Origin: a virus | Virus record (IMG/VR): IMGVR_UViG_3300033148_001190 | Location: 1-43,020 of that record | Strand: one strand, 5' to 3' | DNA: 43,020 bases | In this document: in pieces, positions 38,701 to 43,020 of the stretch | Numbering within the stretch: position 1 is the first letter of the stretch | How the letters are laid out: each line of letters opens with the position of its first letter | Position numbers and translations under genes: made by a program | Notes under the pieces: generated by a model | The model's database searches: none | Told to the model about the DNA's origin: nothing | Seen by the model: the letters and a program-made list of their open reading frames with translations, nothing else

Positions 38701-39450
38701 TTAAGTCATAAACTTATCCCAGTCCTGCATATCAGCTTGCGGGTTATTCGCATCTGGTACAGCGGTGGGGTTAAACGATTCTGCCATTACTTTAACAAAG
38801 TTCCGAGACATCTCAGCAAGTTGCGCTGGTGTAGCTGTAGGGTTCTTTACAGCTAACTGACTCTGAACTGCTTCCAGTACTGGTTTTACTGCGGGGTCAG
38901 AATACAGGGGATTGGATTCTACGAGGGTGTTAGTAGTTGTATGCTTGCGCATCAACTCGGAGATTTGTGCTTCTTGTCCTGACTGTAGTTTGGTAACAGT
39001 CTGGTCTAACATTTTGTTAGCAGCAAGGGTAGATTGTACCATTACTTGCCGTGCCATTGCATTCATGGCCTCAGTAAATGCTTGCTGAGCACCATCGCCG
39101 CCTGCTGCAATAGCTGCCATGTGCTCAGGAGCTACGTTACCAGAGAAGTCTGCTTTAGCTATAACTTCGTTTAACTTGGTAGGGTCTAACTGAGTGACGA
39201 CAGGTGCGTCCGGTGTTTCTGGATTAGTAGGATTATCCCACAAGGTAGCAAACTCAGCAAGAGGGGAATCTGAGGTTTCTGGCGCAGTTACTACTGGAGC
39301 GGGATTAGGCGCATCCATAGAGATAGGCTCTGCTGGTAGATTTCCAGGCTGCACAGGAGTTGCTGGATTAGCAGGAGCTGCTGCCGGAACTGGAGTTGCC
39401 GGTGCAGCAGGTTGAGTAGGCTGGCCAAAGATTTTTTGCATAAAGGACAT
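38701..39450 (-). CDS. Scaffolding protein (249 aa)
   Basis: The N-terminal 70 residues are Pro/Ala-rich and disordered, and the middle and C-terminal parts are helical and Gln/Ala/Glu-rich (VQSTLAANKMLDQTVTKLQ; VLEAVQSQLAVK). This composition, and the position directly upstream of the capsid gene, are those of phage scaffolds, which guide capsid assembly and then leave. Length 249 is typical. No protease is encoded nearby. It starts four bases after the preceding small gene. Confidence 0.75.
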   Translation of the reverse strand: MSFMQKIFGQPTQPAAPATPVPAAAPANPATPVQPGNLPAEPISMDAPNPAPVVTAPETSDSPLAEFATLWDNPTNPETPDAPVVTQLDPTKLNEVIAKADFSGNVAPEHMAAIAAGGDGAQQAFTEAMNAMARQVMVQSTLAANKMLDQTVTKLQSGQEAQISELMRKHTTTNTLVESNPLYSDPAVKPVLEAVQSQLAVKNPTATPAQLAEMSRNFVKVMAESFNPTAVPDANNPQADMQDWDKFMT

Positions 39451-39453
39451 GGG

Positions 39454-39741
39454 TTATACCTCTTCTGAGTTGTGGTCTGGGTTATGTAAAACGTATTCAG
39501 CAGATTCGGATGATTCTAAGATGAAAGTTAGAAGTTCTATCTGCCCTTTTTTATAAGCCTCTTGCTGAACAAAAGATAGAGGCTCCTTAACATCATAATC
39601 TAACCGTAGCCTTTCTTCGGCTACAGCAGATAGCTGATTCTGTAGTACTTGTTTCTGTAGCTCTGTTAGGATAGAGCCTTGTAATACTTCATTCTCTTCT
39701 AGCTCATAAGAAGAGAATGAGTTAGCTATCAGATGCGCCAT
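39454..39741 (-). CDS. Small helical protein between portal and scaffold (95 aa)
   Basis: It starts one base after the portal stop, so it is coupled to it. The product is nearly all helix with Leu/Glu/Gln heptads (VLQGSILTELQKQVLQNQL) and an acidic C-terminus. Function is unknown; small proteins at this place in podoviruses are assembly or portal accessory factors. Confidence 0.65.
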   Translation of the reverse strand: MAHLIANSFSSYELEENEVLQGSILTELQKQVLQNQLSAVAEERLRLDYDVKEPLSFVQQEAYKKGQIELLTFILESSESAEYVLHNPDHNSEEV

Positions 39742-39742
39742 G

Positions 39743-41743
39743 TTATTGTCCTTCTACGTTAGCAGCGGTAGGTTGATTAGTGGTTTCTGGTGCAGGTTTA
39801 TTTCCTGCAGGGTTATAACCAAACTGCTCAGGTACAGGTTGAGGAGGTAACTTATCCTGCTCAACTCCTGCTTTCATAGCCTCTACCACTGCTCCTTGCC
39901 AAGCGCTCGTAGCTTGCTCATAAGCCATCTGCTCCTGAGACTTCTCAAACTCAGAGATCTTAGCTCCCTGTGTCTTCATCATATAGGAGAACAGGGGAGC
40001 AATATTATAAGCTGCACCAATCTCAGGAGAAGAGCCAAGAACCTGCAAAGCTACACTGTAACCTTCTGCATTAATTAGCTTAGATGCAGGAGTAAGGCCA
40101 TCAGAAACCTTAAACTCAAGTACAGCCTTACGTAACTGGATAGGGTCTACTTCTACCGCTACTTGCTTATCACGGTTATAGATAGTAGTACCGCCCTGAT
40201 ACTGCAGGATATTAAGCTTAACCATATGCTTAAAGGGTACAAAGACCTGAGCCTCTAATAGCATAGCTGCCATCTGATCTCTGCCATTAGCATTCTGCAT
40301 AACAGAGTCAAACTCGCTAAGGGTCTTATTACCTTTAACGAACTGACCCTGAGATGCTTGGTTCTGACCAGATACAGTATTAGCTAAACCTAGCAGAGCT
40401 TGAATCTGCTGCATAGATGTGCCAGCTTGATCTTCTCTGTAAGGAAACTGATATACAGCATCAGAGATATTCTTACCATAAGCTGCAGGTCGTACTGGAA
40501 TCTTAGCAGATGGGTTATCACTGTTAATATGAGCAGAGGTAATACGAGAAGGATCGTATAGAACTCTGTCAGTTACAGCACGACGACGAGAGTGCATCAC
40601 TGAATTCATATAAGCAGAAGCTACATGCTGGAAAGGTTCTGCATTACTAGCCAGAGACTTAGTCTGGTAACCTAAGCCATCCTCAAGAGGCTGCCCAATA
40701 AGGATAGGCAGGTAGTTATGAGCATTAGTCTGACGCTCACAGTAGATAATATGCTGATGATTTACGATAACCAGCTTATAAATCTGAGGGATGTTACGGT
40801 TAGGTACAGTCAGAGAGAACTCAGAAGGTAATACTCGCGCATATAAGGTAGTTACCTCATAGGAATCCTTATACTCAATAGGACGACGTAGGTTAGATAG
40901 ACCTGCCCAGCTCATCCAGTTAGTTCCAGAGGTCTTAAGATTCTCTAAGTCTATCTCAGGATTAACGATAGGGGTATATACATGCTTAGAATCTGCAGTT
41001 ATACCAGAACCTCCGCCAAATCCAGACTCTAAAGCATCTTTAATATTAACTGTAATCTTATCAGGCAGCTCCTGAATAAAGGTTTTGAGTTTAATACGGC
41101 TCATAGTCTCTGTAAAACCAGCAAACTCTCCATGCTTGTATACTTCAGTAGGAGGTACGCGAGGATCTACGAAGGTATTATAGGGGTCTAAGGTACGTAC
41201 CTTATTACCCTGCCACAGAACTTCTACCAACTCTGCAGCATTAGCGCCTTTTAGGTTAGTCTCTACTGCCTGAGTTACTTCCTTTCCCCAGCTAATCTCT
41301 ACTGGAGCGAAGTTGTACTTAAAGCCATTACGGAAGAACATGAGAAACTCACGAACCCAGCCACCACGGATAGAGTTCTCTTCCATGATAGTCTCTAACT
41401 GCATAGCTTCATCCATATACTTAGGATCAGCTACTACTCCAAAGATAGGAGAGCCAGTTAAGAAGACAGAGGACTGATAAGTGGTAGCTACTTCTACCTG
41501 AGGAGCTACTACAGGAACTGTAACATTCTGGAAACGCTTAGAGTCTCCAGCACGATTAGCAGCTTTAGCTCTGGTCTGCTCGATATCAGCATCAAGCTCT
41601 CTCTGATAGACCTTATCTATGTTCTCCATCCTGCTGCGTAAGCCAGATCTATGATCTTGTTGTAGCTCTTGCATCTTGGTGTAGTACTGGATAAAAGAGG
41701 CTTGAGACTCTTTAGATAAAGGTACTGGTGTTGAACCTGCCAT
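39743..41743 (-). CDS. Portal protein (666 aa)
   Basis: The head-vertex channel for packaging and ejection. A charged N-terminal helical region (QYYTKMQELQQDHRSGLRSR) precedes a core with FLTGSPIF, the NGFKYNFAPVEISW segment, RTLDPYNTFVDPRVPP, and a stem/crown region with MQQIQALLGLANTVSGQN. The C-terminal 100 residues are Gln/Pro/Ala-rich and disordered. Length 666 is in the usual range for podovirus portals. AAGGGG lies about 11 bases before the ATG. The 236-nt leader upstream, after the terminase stop, contains a candidate structured RNA. Confidence 0.9.
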   Translation of the reverse strand: MAGSTPVPLSKESQASFIQYYTKMQELQQDHRSGLRSRMENIDKVYQRELDADIEQTRAKAANRAGDSKRFQNVTVPVVAPQVEVATTYQSSVFLTGSPIFGVVADPKYMDEAMQLETIMEENSIRGGWVREFLMFFRNGFKYNFAPVEISWGKEVTQAVETNLKGANAAELVEVLWQGNKVRTLDPYNTFVDPRVPPTEVYKHGEFAGFTETMSRIKLKTFIQELPDKITVNIKDALESGFGGGSGITADSKHVYTPIVNPEIDLENLKTSGTNWMSWAGLSNLRRPIEYKDSYEVTTLYARVLPSEFSLTVPNRNIPQIYKLVIVNHQHIIYCERQTNAHNYLPILIGQPLEDGLGYQTKSLASNAEPFQHVASAYMNSVMHSRRRAVTDRVLYDPSRITSAHINSDNPSAKIPVRPAAYGKNISDAVYQFPYREDQAGTSMQQIQALLGLANTVSGQNQASQGQFVKGNKTLSEFDSVMQNANGRDQMAAMLLEAQVFVPFKHMVKLNILQYQGGTTIYNRDKQVAVEVDPIQLRKAVLEFKVSDGLTPASKLINAEGYSVALQVLGSSPEIGAAYNIAPLFSYMMKTQGAKISEFEKSQEQMAYEQATSAWQGAVVEAMKAGVEQDKLPPQPVPEQFGYNPAGNKPAPETTNQPTAANVEGQ

Positions 41744-41784
41744 ACTATTATGCCCCTTATAGGTACAATTAAATTTGTTATTAC

Positions 41785-41947
41785 GCGACTTCGTAGCTCA
41801 GCTGACCGCCGGCAGAGGCTAACATGCACCTTACCCCAACTAAGAACTTATTTCCTCACCGCTTCGCTAGGCTCGTAAAAAGATTCTCAGTAGTGGGCCC
41901 TCAGGCACATAACAGCCAGCCTAAAGGTCAGATGAGCACTACGTCGC
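41785..41947 (-). ncRNA. Candidate structured RNA between terL and portal (163 nt)
   Basis: On the minus strand the ends pair extensively: GCGAC/GTCGC (41947-41943 with 41789-41785), GTAG/CTAC, CTCA/TGAG and CTGACC/GGTCAG, about 19 bp with small bulges. Inside, AGGCT/AGCCT, ATGTGCC/GGTGCAT (two G-U), CCCA/TGGG and CTGAGAA/TTCTTAG (one G-U) nest in order. The G-U pairs work only in the minus-strand RNA, the strand of late transcription, and become A-C mismatches on plus. The interval has no ORF. It could be a 5' leader element for portal, a packaging RNA or an unknown phage ncRNA. I recognise no known family. Confidence 0.6.
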
Positions 41948-41979
41948 TGATGCCCGCTGCCGCAAACCTTCCAGCTAAG

Positions 41980-43020
41980 TTAGAAAGGTGAGTTATCTTC
42001 TAATACTTCCAACGCATCAAAGTCCTGTTGCTCAATGATGTTACCAGCTATGACGAACTCCCCATACTCTTGTACAACTTTCGGAGCATAGGTAAGTAAA
42101 TCTAGCAAGCCATCTGTGTTGTCTCTGCGTAATGGATTAAACTGGGTAATCTGGAGATGCACAGCGGGCTTAGCCTCATCTAATACAAATAACTCTCCAG
42201 CTCTGTATGCCTTAAACATCTCCAGGATTCTAGCGTTCTTAGAGCGAGTACCTGAGTATATAGGCACTGCCTCTATCCCTACGACTCCCATCTGTAAGCA
42301 GATGAAATCGAACCAGTAGAGTAGGGAGTACTGATAAGCATTAGCTTCTACAGCTATCAGTCTGCAGTTATGAGTAAGAGCATATGCGAGAGCCTTACGA
42401 ATAGTCTCTCCTGGGGAGAATCTACCTTCCTCTAATTCCATAAGGACAGGAGAGGCATCGTGGATTTCAAAGTAACCTACAGATACAGCGTCCGAACCTA
42501 ACTTATCAGTCGCAGGATCTATTATGATAAAGTTTCCGCCAGGTATATCTCCGTCACTATGAGGTACATCAGGTAGCTTACTAAGGTCAATAAGATTATT
42601 GGAGGAAGCATTCTCATCATTAAGAACTTCAGCATAGAATATCTCCGGCTTACCCATAGCGAGATCGTTCTCGAACTCATTGGTAAGCTGCTTAATAGGT
42701 TGTAAGTCTTCCCACAGAGATGTACCATCTGCAAGAATCCCACCAGCTATGAACTTAGTCCAGCGTGGGTTATACTTGAGCTTGCGTAGAATAGATAACT
42801 TAGTAGGATACATATTACCTATGAATAGGAATATGCAGCCATGAGGAGACTTAGCTTTCATAGCTGTACCTACCATCCAGTTCTCTAAGCTGGTAGATTG
42901 TACCTCAGAATCTGCACACTCCCTAGATTGTATGTCCTCGAACACCATTACATCAGGACGTTCGTTCTTAATGTTAAGTCCACGGAGAGAGCCTTCTGCA
43001 CCAATAGCAGCTAGGGTTAT
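41980..43020 (-). CDS. terL: Terminase large subunit, C-terminal part (cut by window end)
   Basis: The Walker B and nuclease halves of the packaging motor. The frame is open to the right edge, where LAAIGAEGSLRGLN precedes Walker B VMVFEDIQ. Then the RNase H-like nuclease: IIDPAT (first Asp), VEANA (Glu), and DGLLDLL (last Asp). The N-terminal P-loop half is at 1-503. The two parts lack roughly 35-50 residues between them, judged by the usual distance from P-loop to Walker B. The stop is at 41980; the portal leader follows. Confidence 0.9.
   Translation of the reverse strand: MTLAAIGAEGSLRGLNIKNERPDVMVFEDIQSRECADSEVQSTSLENWMVGTAMKAKSPHGCIFLFIGNMYPTKLSILRKLKYNPRWTKFIAGGILADGTSLWEDLQPIKQLTNEFENDLAMGKPEIFYAEVLNDENASSNNLIDLSKLPDVPHSDGDIPGGNFIIIDPATDKLGSDAVSVGYFEIHDASPVLMELEEGRFSPGETIRKALAYALTHNCRLIAVEANAYQYSLLYWFDFICLQMGVVGIEAVPIYSGTRSKNARILEMFKAYRAGELFVLDEAKPAVHLQITQFNPLRRDNTDGLLDLLTYAPKVVQEYGEFVIAGNIIEQQDFDALEVLEDNSPF

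Noticed and set aside
41785-41830. tRNA-like start (TAGCTCAGCTGA) on the plus strand
   Set aside because: The D-arm resemblance is not followed by an anticodon arm or T-arm, the D-loop would be 15 nt, and the acceptor does not close; the whole interval folds better as the minus-strand structure reported.

Overview
The window is almost the whole genome of a lytic, tailed (podovirus-like) phage of a Gram-negative bacterium. Evidence: a complete virion set on one strand (terminase, portal, scaffold, major capsid protein, connector, short-tail and ejection-type proteins, a 1619-residue virion protein, holin and M15 endolysin), a phage replication set on the other strand (family A DNA polymerase, two helicases, Sak4-like ATPase, Cas4/RecB-like nuclease, SSB-like protein), and no tape-measure or tail-sheath gene, integrase or repressor. 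No phage RNA polymerase was seen, and the early promoters look like host sigma70 promoters. A small lipoprotein suggests a Gram-negative host; the host cannot be named from the sequence.

Layout. The terminase large-subunit gene is cut by the window itself: its N-terminal half runs off the left end and its C-terminal half runs off the right end, both on the minus strand. The map is therefore circular, or circularly permuted, with roughly 100-150 nt missing at the junction. From the small terminase gene (1256, minus) the late operon runs through the junction and then from 43020 down to 20996. The early/middle operon runs on the plus strand from 1678 to 20883. The two diverge across a 421-nt regulatory region (1257-1677) with direct repeats and a promoter. 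They converge on back-to-back terminators (20893-20990).

Early half: an early gene of unknown function (1678-2439) ends at a terminator. It is followed by a gene-free 590-nt region with two mirror-image arrays of TGCCA boxes flanking an AT-rich core, a strong candidate replication origin. Then come small unknown genes, a Dda/RecD-type helicase, a highly codon-optimised 248-residue protein with its own promoter, a hairpin-rich RNA stretch, a Cas4-like nuclease, a Sak4-like ATPase, a Tad2-like (DUF2829) anti-defence gene, an SSB-like gene, DNA polymerase, a DUF3987-type helicase, and a tail of small genes including a lipoprotein and two NTP-pyrophosphohydrolase-like genes.

Late half (transcription order): TerS, a small ORF, TerL, a 163-nt candidate structured RNA, portal, small protein, scaffold, capsid protein, connector genes, a tail-fibre cassette with a 20-residue-repeat protein, lysis genes, a tail protein, a cupin-like protein, and three ejection-type proteins. 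The observations most worth following are the inverted iteron arrays at 2543-2969, the wobble-supported RNA fold at 41785-41947, and the His at the Pol A 762-equivalent position.
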